Shown one piece after another: positions 7,342 to 14,246 of a stretch of DNA of 33,131 nt (the first letter of the stretch is position 1; each line of letters starts with the position of its first letter). Source of the stretch: Clostridia bacterium (GTDB lineage Bacteria; Bacillota; Clostridia; Oscillospirales; CAG-272). Made by a program: the position numbers and the translations under genes. A model generated the notes under the pieces. It was not told where the DNA came from. It saw only the letters and a program-made list of their open reading frames with translations, and did not search any database. The stretch is taken from positions 1 to 33,131 of the forward strand of contig JAFTPX010000018.1 of assembly GCA_017463065.1 (NCBI GenBank), read 5' to 3'.

Positions 7342-8028
7342 ATGGGAAAGAAATATACAGACAGCGCAAAGCTGATTGATAAGAGCAAGGCATACGATCC
7401 CTCTGAGGCATTGGAGCTGGTTTGCCAGACTTCCAAGGCAAAGTTCGATGAGACCATCGAGCTCCACATTCGTCTGGGTGTCGACTCCCGTCACGCTGAC
7501 CAGCAGGTCAGAGGCGCGGTTGTTCTCCCCAACGGTACGGGTAAGAGCGTAAAGGTTCTGGTATTCGCTAAGGGCGATAACGTGCAGAAGGCTCTGGACG
7601 CAGGCGCGGATTACGCGGGCGGCGCGGAGTACGCGGAGAAGATTGTTCAGGAAAACTGGTTTGATTTCGACGTTGTTGTAGCAAGCCCCGATATGATGGG
7701 TGTGATCGGTAAGCTCGGTAAGGTCCTCGGTCCTAAGGGACTGATGCCCTCTCCCAAGGCGGGAACCGTTACTCCCGACGTTGCCCGTGCGGTAACCGAG
7801 GCGAAGGCGGGTAAGATTGAGTACCGTCTGGATAAGACCAACATCATCCACTGCCCCATCGGAAAGGCTTCCTTCGGAACCGAGAAGCTGACCGAGAACT
7901 TCAACACGCTGGTTGGTGCCGTTTTGAAGGCAAAGCCCGCGGCTGCAAAGGGTCAGTATATCAAGAGCTGCGTGATCGCAAGCACCATGGGTCCCGGCAT
8001 CAAGATCAATCAGGCAAAGCTTGGTTAA
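7342..8028 (+). CDS. rplA: 50S ribosomal protein L1
   Basis: 228 aa. Forms the mobile L1 stalk and in many bacteria also represses its own operon. Signatures include [12 protein letters not shown] at the start, [20 protein letters not shown], the L1 motif around [20 protein letters not shown], and C-terminal [18 protein letters not shown] precedes the ATG. It is the last gene of the operon here: a strong terminator follows 20 nt later and no rplJ, rplL or rpoB comes next. Confidence 0.97.
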   Translation: MGKKYTDSAKLIDKSKAYDPSEALELVCQTSKAKFDETIELHIRLGVDSRHADQQVRGAVVLPNGTGKSVKVLVFAKGDNVQKALDAGADYAGGAEYAEKIVQENWFDFDVVVASPDMMGVIGKLGKVLGPKGLMPSPKAGTVTPDVARAVTEAKAGKIEYRLDKTNIIHCPIGKASFGTEKLTENFNTLVGAVLKAKPAAAKGQYIKSCVIASTMGPGIKINQAKLG

Positions 8029-8049
8029 TTGAAGCTCGATCCAATATCA

Positions 8050-8084
8050 ACAGACAACCGCCGTGCGGTTGTCTGTCTTTTTGT
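8050..8084 (+). terminator. Terminator of the ribosomal-protein operon
   Basis: CAGACAACCG (8051-8060), loop CCGTG, CGGTTGTCTG (8066-8075), one further A-T pair, then TCTTTTTG. Confidence 0.9.
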
Positions 8085-8120
8085 ATCCCGAAAACCACCA
8101 GCCGTGTGAAATGGTAAAAT

Positions 8121-8174
8121 AAAGGTAGACACATAGAAAACCACTATGTATCTACCTTTTTGTTATGGTATAAT
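8121..8174 (+). promoter_or_regulatory. 16-bp inverted repeat and extended -10 promoter
   Basis: AAAGGTAGACACATAG (8121-8136) pairs with 8144-8159 with one mismatch across a 7-nt loop, and the 3' arm ends in a T-run. Just after it, TGGTATAAT (TATAAT at 8169-8174) is an extended -10 box lacking a good -35, 23 nt before the small HTH gene. The palindrome may be an operator, a terminator, or the end of a degraded mobile element. Confidence 0.5.
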
Positions 8175-8196
8175 AAAAGAAAAATGGAGGAATGAA

Positions 8197-8352
8197 ATGA
8201 AAAAGGAACAAAAGAAAAGGATATGGACAAAAGAAGATAAACTGAAGATAATAAAGAGATATTTAGAGGAGCACATCTCCGCGAGAGAGCTTGGAAGAAT
8301 ATACGATGCGGATCATAGCAGGATCTGTAGATGGATCCGCCACTTGCGGTAG
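8197..8352 (+). CDS. Stand-alone helix-turn-helix protein, transposase OrfA-like
   Basis: 51 aa. The sequence reads as one helix-turn-helix unit: WTKEDKLKIIKRYLEEHIS, then ARELGRIYDADHSRICRWIR, similar to the N-terminal DNA-binding end of IS3/IS911-type OrfA proteins but stopping right after the recognition helix. GGAGG is 6 nt before the ATG at 8197, and a promoter -10 and a downstream terminator frame it, so it may be an expressed small gene rather than debris. No orfB or long terminal repeats are visible. Function unknown: a relic of a transposase, or a domesticated DNA-binding peptide. Confidence 0.55.
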   Translation: MKKEQKKRIWTKEDKLKIIKRYLEEHISARELGRIYDADHSRICRWIRHLR

Positions 8353-8376
8353 TTGCCCTACCGCCACGAACGTGGC
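8346..8376. repeat. Two overlapping hairpins after the HTH gene
   Basis: GCGGTAG/CTACCGC (8346-8352/8358-8364) overlaps GCCACG/CGTGGC (8363-8368/8371-8376), so only one can form fully at a time. The first begins inside the last codons of the HTH gene. Confidence 0.5.
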
Positions 8377-8388
8377 TCTAACATCAGC

Positions 8389-8414
8389 CTCCCTCCGAGA
8401 GGGAGCCTCTTTTT
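8389..8414 (+). terminator. Terminator after the HTH gene
   Basis: CTCCCTC (8389-8395), loop CGA, GAGGGAG (8399-8405), then CCTCTTTTT. Confidence 0.7.
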
Positions 8415-8501
8415 AAGTCCCCCACAAGCAAGCAGAGACGATAACCCTCATCAAGAGCTTCCCGTTAGGTTTTTTGGAGGGTTGGAACCGCATCCCATTT
8501 T

Positions 8502-9347
8502 TCATTTTTCCGTCTTTTCCATAAAATCGCGGACGACGGCATCACGGAGCTGATTCAGCCGTTGGGGGTCCCGTCCGCCTACCTTGACACCATCGATTTC
8601 GCCTACGGGACGGCAGAGTGTTCCCGAGGCGGTAACGATGATCTCATCGGCTTCCATCATTTCAGCGACGGTAAAGGGCTCCTCCCGAACGGGGATCCCA
8701 AACTCACGGCAGAAATGGAGCAGGTGTCCTCTTGCCACTCCCGCAAGGATCCAATGATCGGCAGGGGCAGTCCAAAGAACGCCGTCCTTCAGAATCGAAA
8801 GATTGGAGTGGGCACATTCCGTCACTCGATCCCCCCGATGGAACACTGCCTCATCGGCACCTGCGGCAACCGCTTTTTGAGAAGCCAGAACGGTAGGAAT
8901 GAGATTCAGCGTCTTCATATTACAATGAAGAAACCGAGTATCCTCCAGTGTGATCACCTTCATAGGCGTATAAGTATCTCTGAGCTTCATAGGGCGAATG
9001 GTGACCCAGATATTGGCGGTCAGCTCACTCATGGGAGCATGGCTTCGCATTTCCGTTCCGCGGGAAACCTGCCAATAGACGATCTGCTCATGCGCCTCCA
9101 CCTTGCCAATCAGCTCCCGAAGCAACGCCGAAAACTCTTCCTTAGTCAGCGCGATACGGAGCCCCAGCTCCTCCGCGCTGGCATACAGACGATCCATATG
9201 CTCGTCAAGGGCGTATGGAATATGATTTCTCGTATACGTCACCTCAAAAATGCCGTCTCCGAAATAGCAAGCCCTGTCGTTCATCGGTACGGTCATCTTT
9301 TCGATCCGATCGTACCTTCCGTTATAATAGCCGAGATTTTCCATCAT
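8502..9347 (-). CDS. dat: D-amino-acid transaminase (class IV aminotransferase)
   Basis: 281 aa. A PLP enzyme interconverting D-alanine and 2-oxoglutarate with pyruvate and D-glutamate, which feeds peptidoglycan precursors. It starts with YYNGRYDRIE and DRACYFGDGIFEVTYTR, and carries the PLP lysine in CNMKTLNLIPT: K145, the same number as in the Bacillus enzyme. Further on come TECAHSNLSILKDG and the phosphate-binding ASGTL loop. The overall pattern fits D-amino-acid better than branched-chain transaminases, though substrate is inferred. Start at 9347 (or the next Met) has a poor ribosome binding site, with AGGAAAGG about 16 nt upstream. It has its own strong promoter. Confidence 0.85.
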   Translation of the reverse strand: MMENLGYYNGRYDRIEKMTVPMNDRACYFGDGIFEVTYTRNHIPYALDEHMDRLYASAEELGLRIALTKEEFSALLRELIGKVEAHEQIVYWQVSRGTEMRSHAPMSELTANIWVTIRPMKLRDTYTPMKVITLEDTRFLHCNMKTLNLIPTVLASQKAVAAGADEAVFHRGDRVTECAHSNLSILKDGVLWTAPADHWILAGVARGHLLHFCREFGIPVREEPFTVAEMMEADEIIVTASGTLCRPVGEIDGVKVGGRDPQRLNQLRDAVVRDFMEKTEK

Positions 9348-9394
9348 ATTTCAAACACAAAATCCTTTCCTTGGCACAGTTTCATCATAAAAAG

Positions 9395-9423
9395 ATTATA
9401 TCACAGGATGGCGCGGTTGTCAA
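9395..9423 (-). promoter_or_regulatory. Sigma-A promoter of the transaminase gene
   Basis: Minus strand TTGACA (9418-9423), 17 bp, TATAAT (9395-9400): full consensus, about 48 nt before the start codon. Confidence 0.85.
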
Positions 9424-9444
9424 GAACGGAATCTTCCAAACGGA

Positions 9445-9472
9445 GGAAATCCGCAGTTACCCGCGGATTTCC
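9445..9472 (-). terminator. Hairpin after spoVM
   Basis: GGAAATCCGC/GCGGATTTCC (9445-9454/9463-9472), 10 nt past the spoVM stop. No T-tract follows on the minus strand, so termination is uncertain. Confidence 0.45.
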
Positions 9473-9481
9473 CCGTTGCGC

Positions 9482-9559
9482 TTACTTTTTGCGAATCCCA
9501 AAAACTTTTCTCAAAAGCGGTGTCAAAAAAGCGGGGGAACGAACCAGTACAATTTTCAT
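9482..9559 (-). CDS. spoVM: SpoVM, stage V sporulation protein
   Basis: 25 aa: starts MKIVLVRSPAFL and ends GIRKK. Aligned without gaps to the 26-aa B. subtilis SpoVM, it keeps M1, K2, P9, F11, L12, R17 and G21; Pro9 is known to be critical for its shallow membrane insertion. SpoVM is an amphipathic helix that recognises the convex outer forespore membrane and anchors SpoIVA to start the coat. A ribosome binding site (GGAAAGGGTGA) stands before the ATG at 9559. It is well below usual gene-calling length and is hidden in the end of a longer, spurious frame. It lies 50 nt after a small membrane-protein gene, probably in one transcript. Confidence 0.83.
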   Translation of the reverse strand: MKIVLVRSPAFLTPLLRKVFGIRKK

Positions 9560-9609
9560 GCTATCACCCTTTCCGTCTATTCGGTCGTTCGTCTGTGTAA
9601 GGACAACGT

Positions 9610-9765
9610 TTACCGCTTGCCGAGGAGCAAAATCCCTGCCCCAATCACCACCGCCGCCTCCAAAAAGGCAAGAAAATATCCCGGTAGTAAAAAGGACAGA
9701 AAAATTCCCGCGCCAAAGCAGATCGCGGCAATTCCAAGCAATTTTCTCAAGCTGACCCGACACAT
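9610..9765 (-). CDS. Small two-helix membrane protein upstream of spoVM
   Basis: 51 aa, beginning MCRVSLRKLLGIAAICFGAG and ending GILLLGKR. Two hydrophobic segments (about 9-28 and 31-48) are broken by Pro28-Gly, with basic residues at both ends, so it should span the membrane twice as a hairpin. GGAGGT sits 8 nt before the ATG at 9765; an ATG two codons earlier is too close to it. A -10 sequence lies about 35 nt upstream. The family was not recognised. Its position just before spoVM suggests expression during sporulation, which is inference. Confidence 0.65.
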   Translation of the reverse strand: MCRVSLRKLLGIAAICFGAGIFLSFLLPGYFLAFLEAAVVIGAGILLLGKR

Positions 9766-9797
9766 GGACATATACCTCCGTTTGCGGTTTCAATGAC

Positions 9798-9825
9798 ATT
9801 ATATGCGAAAAAATCCAAAATGAAA
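9798..9825 (-). promoter_or_regulatory. Promoter of the membrane-protein/spoVM unit
   Basis: Minus strand CATATAAT (9798-9805) fits both the sigma-A -10 (TATAAT) and the sigma-E -10 (CATAnnnT). The upstream TTTCATT is a poor -35 for either. Sporulation control is plausible but not proven. Confidence 0.45.
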
Positions 9826-9848
9826 CCAAATAAATTCTTCTTCGCGGG

Positions 9849-9877
9849 AAATATCCTCGTTCTTTTTTTCATATATT
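9849..9877 (+). promoter_or_regulatory. Candidate sigma-E promoter of the AsnB-like gene
   Basis: AAATATC (9849-9855), 14 bp, CATATATT (9870-9877) resembles the mother-cell sigma-E consensus in both boxes and spacing. No sigma-A pair was found in this gap. Confidence 0.4.
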
Positions 9878-9910
9878 ACAGGTAGAAAAAGAAAAAACGG
9901 AGGAATGGGC

Positions 9911-11086
9911 ATGAGCGCGATCGGAGGGGTCATCAGCACAGAGAGAGGGGTTTTGCCAAACGAGCTATTACCCGAAATGAGCCGCGCCATGATCCTGCGG
10001 GGACGGGATCGCCGAGGCGCATATCTGAATCGCCGTTTTGGGGTGCTGTATAACGGAATGCTATCCGAGGAAAATACCCTGCCCCTTCAGCCCATCACAG
10101 CGACACAAAGTGAGGCGACCTGTACCGTAGTATTGGACGGTGTTCTCCGCCGCGAGGACACCGCGGCAAGACTGTACCGAGAGCTGGGAGAAGGAAGCGA
10201 CGCCTCCTTCGTTCTTGACACCTATCTCGCCTTCGGGTCGGATTTCGCCGGACATCTCCATGGTGCCTTTGCGCTGGCGATCCTTGACGAGAAACGGGGC
10301 GAGCTTCTGTTAGCCCGCGATCCGGAGGGGCTCCGCCCCTTATATTACACCGCCGAAAACGATTCTCTCGTTTTTGCCTCGGAGATTAAGGGCTTATTTT
10401 ATTCCCTGCAAGGAGGCGCGCGGGTTGACACGGGTCGCCTGCGTGCCCACGTGATCTCTCCCTGCGGCACTTACGGCGCGGAGGATCTGTATCGGGATAT
10501 TCATGCGATTCCCGCGGGTCATTGCGGGATCTATTCACGGTTAGGGCTGAACGTATTTCCCTATCATCGGGAAGCCGAGCCCCTCTCGGCGGAGCCGATT
10601 ACCGACGGAATCGTACCCGAATTCTTCTGCCCCGACGAGAAGGAAATGGCAGACCTTCTCCACGAGGCGCTGTTTGCCTTTGATTATCCCGAATTCGATC
10701 CCCTCATGCCCGCCCATCTCCGTCTGTTGAAGCGCAAAGCCAAGGAGCGAAAGCAATTCTCCGTTGTCATAGAGGACGGAACCCTTTGCATGAACATCGA
10801 CTATTCTCATCAGAGGGCGGACCGACTGGGCATGCTCACGGGGCTTTCGGTGCGCGGCGTTGCCCCTCGGGGCGTTCCTTTGCGGGAAAAGGATCTGAAA
10901 AAAATGGATCGGGTGCTTGGCAAGCTGTTATCCGCTATCGACTGCGAGCCCCTCTGCCGCCTCTTCGGCTCCGACTGGCGGGAAAGTATCCGCATGGAAA
11001 AGAATACCGCCAAGCGCATCCGTATGCAAGGTCTGCTCTATCAAACCCTCCTTTGGAAGCAACACTATCCCGTATTGTTTTTATAA
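9911..11086 (+). CDS. Degenerate asparagine-synthetase-like protein
   Basis: 391 aa. The first ~190 residues follow the class II glutamine amidotransferase fold of AsnB: SAIGGVIS at the start, HGAFALAILDEKRGELLLAR and then DPEGLRPLYY with LVFASEIKGLF. However, the nucleophile Cys that follows the initiator Met in AsnB is Ser here, and the NGE glutamine-binding motif is missing. The C-terminal ~200 residues contain no SGGxDS ATP-pyrophosphatase motif, and the protein is about 200 aa shorter than AsnB. It is therefore unlikely to make asparagine. The ATG at 9911 is favoured over 9905 because GGAGG is 7 nt upstream. A sigma-E-like promoter and the divergent spoVM unit suggest a sporulation role; B. 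subtilis has a sporulation-linked AsnO. Confidence 0.75.
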   Translation: MSAIGGVISTERGVLPNELLPEMSRAMILRGRDRRGAYLNRRFGVLYNGMLSEENTLPLQPITATQSEATCTVVLDGVLRREDTAARLYRELGEGSDASFVLDTYLAFGSDFAGHLHGAFALAILDEKRGELLLARDPEGLRPLYYTAENDSLVFASEIKGLFYSLQGGARVDTGRLRAHVISPCGTYGAEDLYRDIHAIPAGHCGIYSRLGLNVFPYHREAEPLSAEPITDGIVPEFFCPDEKEMADLLHEALFAFDYPEFDPLMPAHLRLLKRKAKERKQFSVVIEDGTLCMNIDYSHQRADRLGMLTGLSVRGVAPRGVPLREKDLKKMDRVLGKLLSAIDCEPLCRLFGSDWRESIRMEKNTAKRIRMQGLLYQTLLWKQHYPVLFL

Positions 11087-11124
11087 AAAACACCGCTCCC
11101 CCTGTCCGACGGACAGGGGGAGCG
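11085..11124 (-). terminator. Terminator of the LRR-RHH operon
   Basis: A 14-bp G/C-rich stem, CGCTCCCCCTGTCC (11094-11107) with 11111-11124 and a 3-nt loop. On the minus strand GTGTTTTTT follows. It may also stop transcripts of the AsnB-like gene, whose stop codon it touches. Confidence 0.85.
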
Positions 11125-11140
11125 TCATTGCTGTATTCAA

Positions 11141-11353
11141 TTATTTTTCTTCCTTTACGTATTCGGAAATATCCAGCTTTTTCAGCTCCGCATCGGGAAT
11201 CCGCCCCTTGGTCTTCTCGAAATACGCCACGTTATTTCTCAGCATAAACGCGACCTGCGCGGAGGGGGTACGGTTTTCCGCCGCCGAAACGTACAGGAGC
11301 TTGCGGAGCAAATCCTCCGACAGCTTGATTTCCACGAAGCAGTTATTTTTCAC
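11141..11353 (-). CDS. Small ribbon-helix-helix-like protein
   Basis: 70 aa. The start, CFVEIKLSEDLLRKLLYVSA followed by AENRTPSAQVAFMLRNNVAY, has the pattern of an Arc/MetJ-type ribbon-helix-helix unit: one beta strand, then two helices, the second amphipathic. The acidic tail (IPDAELKKLDISEYVKEEK) is distinct. It starts 15 nt after the LRR lipoprotein gene and shares its transcript and terminator. It could be a DNA-binding regulator or an antitoxin-like protein; no toxin gene is adjacent. Family assignment is by pattern only. Confidence 0.6.
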   Translation of the reverse strand: MKNNCFVEIKLSEDLLRKLLYVSAAENRTPSAQVAFMLRNNVAYFEKTKGRIPDAELKKLDISEYVKEEK

Positions 11354-11368
11354 GTGTGTCTCCGTTTC

Positions 11369-12478
11369 TTACTTCTTGTTCTTTTGATTCTTCGAACCGT
11401 TCTTCCCGGAGGTTCCGTTCTTTGCGCCCTTCTTATCCGAACGCAACAGCAGGAACGCGCCCACTCCGATGGCGATCAGCACCACTGCCATAATCACTAC
11501 GGGCAGGACTGTCATCGGCGTGACCTCGCCGTCTTCATCAGCGGCGGGCTCGGTTTCGGCAGGTGCCTCGGTCTCCTCGGCGGGAATGGCGGTATACGTG
11601 ACCGTCACCTCGTGCGCCGAGCCGTCTGCCGTACCCGTTACCGTCAGAACGTCGGCGGTATATCCCTCTCGAGTGGGGGTATTGATGGCGTAATCGGTGC
11701 CGTAAGCATAGGACAACTCCTTCCGTAGATCCACAAGCTCCGCTCCGTCCTGCATATAGCGGATGGTCACTCTGCTTTCTCCCGTAGCGTTATCGGTTTT
11801 GGTGGCATCGGCAAAGGTTTTGGCTGCTCCCTGAAAGGCATCCGCCGCAACCCGATCCTCGGTCACGGTAGTGCGGAACACCAAGTTGTTCAGCGAAGTA
11901 CAGTTCTTAAAGGTTTCCGATCCGATGAAAGCGGGCTCCCCCGTAATCAGGGCACTGGTCATCGAGTAGCAATACGCGAAGGCACGCTCGCCGATGGCGT
12001 TAACGCCAGCGGGCAGATAGATGGATTTCAGCGAGCCACAGCCTTCAAACGCGCCCTTTCCTACGGTGGTCAATCCGTCGGGGATCGCAATTTCCTCCAA
12101 GGAATTGCAATAACCGAAGCCGTAATCACCGATGACGGTCAGCGTAGAAGGAAGGGTAACCGCAGTCAAGACGGGCATATAATAAAAGGCATAATTGCCG
12201 ATGGAGGTAATTCCCTCGCTGACGACCAAGGTTTCCGCGCTGGCGCGAACGGCAAGCCAGACCGCGGCATCGCCATTCTCAAAATTCGCCATCTCGCCCG
12301 AGCCAGACACGGTCAGGGTTTTGGTATCCTTCACATAGCTCCACGTCAAGGCGCCGTGGGTTCCCGACGCGTCATCCGCATTCACCTTACTGCTTCCGCA
12401 AGAAGCGAGAGAGATCACCATAACCGCCGCCAGCAAGAGGCAGACGAGAAGCTTTCCGATTCTCTTTTGTTTGTTCAT
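11369..12478 (-). CDS. BspA-type leucine-rich-repeat surface lipoprotein
   Basis: 369 aa. A Lys-rich N-terminus and hydrophobic stretch end in a lipobox (ISLASC, Cys27), so the mature protein should be lipid-anchored outside the cell. Residues about 80-200 are BspA-like (LRR_5) repeats of the type ITSIGNYAFYYMPVLTAVTLP and GVNAIGERAFAYC. After them, about 235-290 resemble a MucBP-like beta domain (VTIRYMQDGAELVDL...). A Glu/Pro/Thr linker leads to a second hydrophobic helix (about 325-348) and a Lys/Asn-rich tail. Having both a lipobox and a C-terminal membrane helix is unusual. Function is probably adhesion or surface binding, not demonstrated. Confidence 0.82.
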   Translation of the reverse strand: MNKQKRIGKLLVCLLLAAVMVISLASCGSSKVNADDASGTHGALTWSYVKDTKTLTVSGSGEMANFENGDAAVWLAVRASAETLVVSEGITSIGNYAFYYMPVLTAVTLPSTLTVIGDYGFGYCNSLEEIAIPDGLTTVGKGAFEGCGSLKSIYLPAGVNAIGERAFAYCYSMTSALITGEPAFIGSETFKNCTSLNNLVFRTTVTEDRVAADAFQGAAKTFADATKTDNATGESRVTIRYMQDGAELVDLRKELSYAYGTDYAINTPTREGYTADVLTVTGTADGSAHEVTVTYTAIPAEETEAPAETEPAADEDGEVTPMTVLPVVIMAVVLIAIGVGAFLLLRSDKKGAKNGTSGKNGSKNQKNKK

Positions 12479-12519
12479 ACGATCCGTATATTCCTTTTCC
12501 GTATTTCAGTATTTTTCTT

Positions 12520-12548
12520 ATTGTACCACAAAGTGGAACAGTTTGCAA
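12520..12548 (-). promoter_or_regulatory. Promoter of the LRR lipoprotein operon
   Basis: Minus strand TTGCAA (12543-12548), 17 bp, TACAAT (12520-12525) with an extended -10 TGG. Same -35 as holA and ftsK. Confidence 0.72.
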
Positions 12549-12583
12549 CAGAGTTCAAAAAATATTAAAATATCCTCCCCACA

Positions 12584-13186
12584 TTATTCAAAACCACATG
12601 GGGTTCTGCCCATCAGCCCGAGGTATTCCTCATAGGAAAGGAGGATTTTCAGTGCCGCCAAGAGGGCATTTGCGGTCATTCCCTTGGGCAAGCCGAGTTC
12701 CGATGCCAGCTGATCCCGACGGATTGCGCTATCCGCTCCGCCCGACAAGCCGTCCACGTAAAAATCGGTTTTCGAGAGGGGATTTTCCAATTTTCTTTCC
12801 GTTTGCTCCTGATTCTCAAAGGGAGCGAGGAGATCAAAGAGGAGCTGACGCTCCATTCCTTCCACGCCGAGGGTTCCCTCGGCAGAGGGTTGACTTTTCC
12901 GTTTTTCCTTTCCCTCGATCTGGGGGATATAGAGCTGAATGAGCCGATCCTTGGGGATTGCGGAGGATAGGTGAGAGCGGATGAGCTTGCCCGCGCCGTC
13001 GCTATCGGTCAAGACGATGACGGGGGTCTTTTGACTCAACCGCCGAAAGAGGGCGAGCTTTTCATTTTTTTTAAAGATACCGAATCCATCGGTGGTCAAG
13101 ACGGTTGCGTCGCAGACCGAGAGCAAGCGCAGGCGATCGTACTTTCCTTCCACCACAATGGGGTAAGAGATATTCAATTTTCGCAC
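12584..13186 (-). CDS. rnmV: Ribonuclease M5 (TOPRIM)
   Basis: 200 aa. Cleaves the 5S rRNA precursor to its mature ends, needing L18 in B. subtilis. The TOPRIM motifs are clear: VVEGKYD with Glu13, and LTDSDGAGKLIR with the DxD at 61-63; the basic EGKEKRK follows at 91-97. The C-terminal half (DUF4093 type) is present. A GTG start at 13186 was chosen because GGAGGTGA (13191-13198) fits it; the longer frame has no ribosome binding site. No ksgA is next to it, unlike in Bacillus. Between it and uppP lies only the repeat at 13225-13397, and no promoter was seen for it there. Confidence 0.9.
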   Translation of the reverse strand: MRKLNISYPIVVEGKYDRLRLLSVCDATVLTTDGFGIFKKNEKLALFRRLSQKTPVIVLTDSDGAGKLIRSHLSSAIPKDRLIQLYIPQIEGKEKRKSQPSAEGTLGVEGMERQLLFDLLAPFENQEQTERKLENPLSKTDFYVDGLSGGADSAIRRDQLASELGLPKGMTANALLAALKILLSYEEYLGLMGRTPCGFE

Positions 13187-13224
13187 GAAATCACCTCCAA
13201 AATGAATCAAGCCTCACGGCGACT

Positions 13225-13397
13225 CCCCGCAAGAAAGTTTTTGATCGGCCTTTTTTCAAAAAGGTCGCGGTTTCCAAAGGCGGCGCTTTTGGACGATAGG
13301 GGAATTTCGCCGCCTGCGGGCGACGACCAAGGACGCTGTCCTTGGAACCTGCAAGCCTTTTGAAAAAGGCTTGACCGAAAACTTTCTGGCGGGCTTG
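13225..13397. repeat. Composite inverted repeat, copies B and B'
   Basis: The right half (13303-13397) is a chain of hairpins: CGCC/GGCG, CCAAGGAC-GCT-GTCCTTGG (13328-13346) and CAAGCC...GGCTTG (13352-13373), ending ACCGAAAACTTTCTGGCGGG. The left half (13225-13292) is a diverged copy in the opposite direction (CCGCAAGAAAGTTTTTGATC, then GGCC...GGTC and AAAGG...CTTTT). The 33 bases at 13352-13384 are identical to copy A at 246-278. It fills the gap between uppP and rnmV. Confidence 0.75.
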
Positions 13398-13405
13398 CCG
13401 ACAGG

Positions 13406-14236
13406 TTACTTCAAAAGGAAATATCCCAGCACCAATGCGCCGAGGATAATACGGTACACGCCAAACGCCGAAAACGAGTGTCTGCGAACGTAGTCCATCA
13501 AATACCGAATCACCAGAAGTGACGTCAAAAACGCCACAAGGCATCCCACTCCCAGTATCGCCCATTCCTCTCCCCCAAGGGTATTCCCCTCAAGGAAGAA
13601 TTTGACCCCCTTCAATAAGCTCGCCCCCGCCATAGTGGGGATCGCCAAGTAAAAGGAAAATTCCGCCGCCGCGGTCCGAGAAAGCCCAAACAGCATCGCG
13701 CCAAGAATCGTGGAGCCCGAACGGGACGTCCCGGGGATCACCGCCAAAACCTGAAAGCCCCCGATCATCAGCGCATCCCGATAGGTAATGTCCTCTACCC
13801 GATCTACTCGTACCGCGCGGTCCTTGCGGCATTTCTCAAGGATGATAAACGCAATTCCGTAAAGAATCAAGGTGATCGCTACCGTTACGTAATTGTAAAA
13901 ATGCGCATCCAACCAATCGTCCAGTAAAAGACCGATCACCGCGGACGGCAACACCGCCACGATCACCCGAAGCCACAGCTTCCACGTTCCCGCCTTTTCT
14001 TCACGGGTCTTGGAGGGCGCAAAGGGATTCAGCTTGCCAAAAAACAACACGATCACCGCCAGAATCGCTCCCAGCTGGATCACCACCTCGAACAGCTCCA
14101 TAAAGGCGGGGGACACGTTCAAGGATAACAATTCGTCCAACAGGATCATGTGCCCCGTGGAGCTGATGGGAAGCCACTCGGTGATTCCCTCCACAATGCC
14201 GAACAGTACGGTTTTGATTAGTTCCCAAATCAACAT
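13406..14236 (-). CDS. uppP: Undecaprenyl-diphosphatase UppP (BacA)
   Basis: 276 aa. Removes a phosphate from undecaprenyl pyrophosphate at the membrane, regenerating the lipid carrier for peptidoglycan synthesis and giving bacitracin tolerance. Both catalytic motifs are intact: EGITEWLPISSTGHM (16-30) and PGTSRSGST (169-177). About eight hydrophobic segments are evident. AAGGAGGAAG precedes the ATG at 14236. It starts 10 nt after the U32 gene and shares its transcript. Confidence 0.96.
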   Translation of the reverse strand: MLIWELIKTVLFGIVEGITEWLPISSTGHMILLDELLSLNVSPAFMELFEVVIQLGAILAVIVLFFGKLNPFAPSKTREEKAGTWKLWLRVIVAVLPSAVIGLLLDDWLDAHFYNYVTVAITLILYGIAFIILEKCRKDRAVRVDRVEDITYRDALMIGGFQVLAVIPGTSRSGSTILGAMLFGLSRTAAAEFSFYLAIPTMAGASLLKGVKFFLEGNTLGGEEWAILGVGCLVAFLTSLLVIRYLMDYVRRHSFSAFGVYRIILGALVLGYFLLK

Positions 14237-14246
14237 GGCTTCCTCC

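Noticed and set aside
9560..9829. Longer minus-strand frame (9482-9829, 115 codons) ending in the spoVM peptide
   Set aside because: Only its last 25 codons match a known protein, and a ribosome binding site lies right before them; the rest overlaps the better-supported 51-codon membrane protein in another frame.
11141..12478. Toxin-antitoxin pair formed by the RHH-like protein and the gene before it
   Set aside because: The neighbour is a secreted LRR lipoprotein, not a toxin-like protein.
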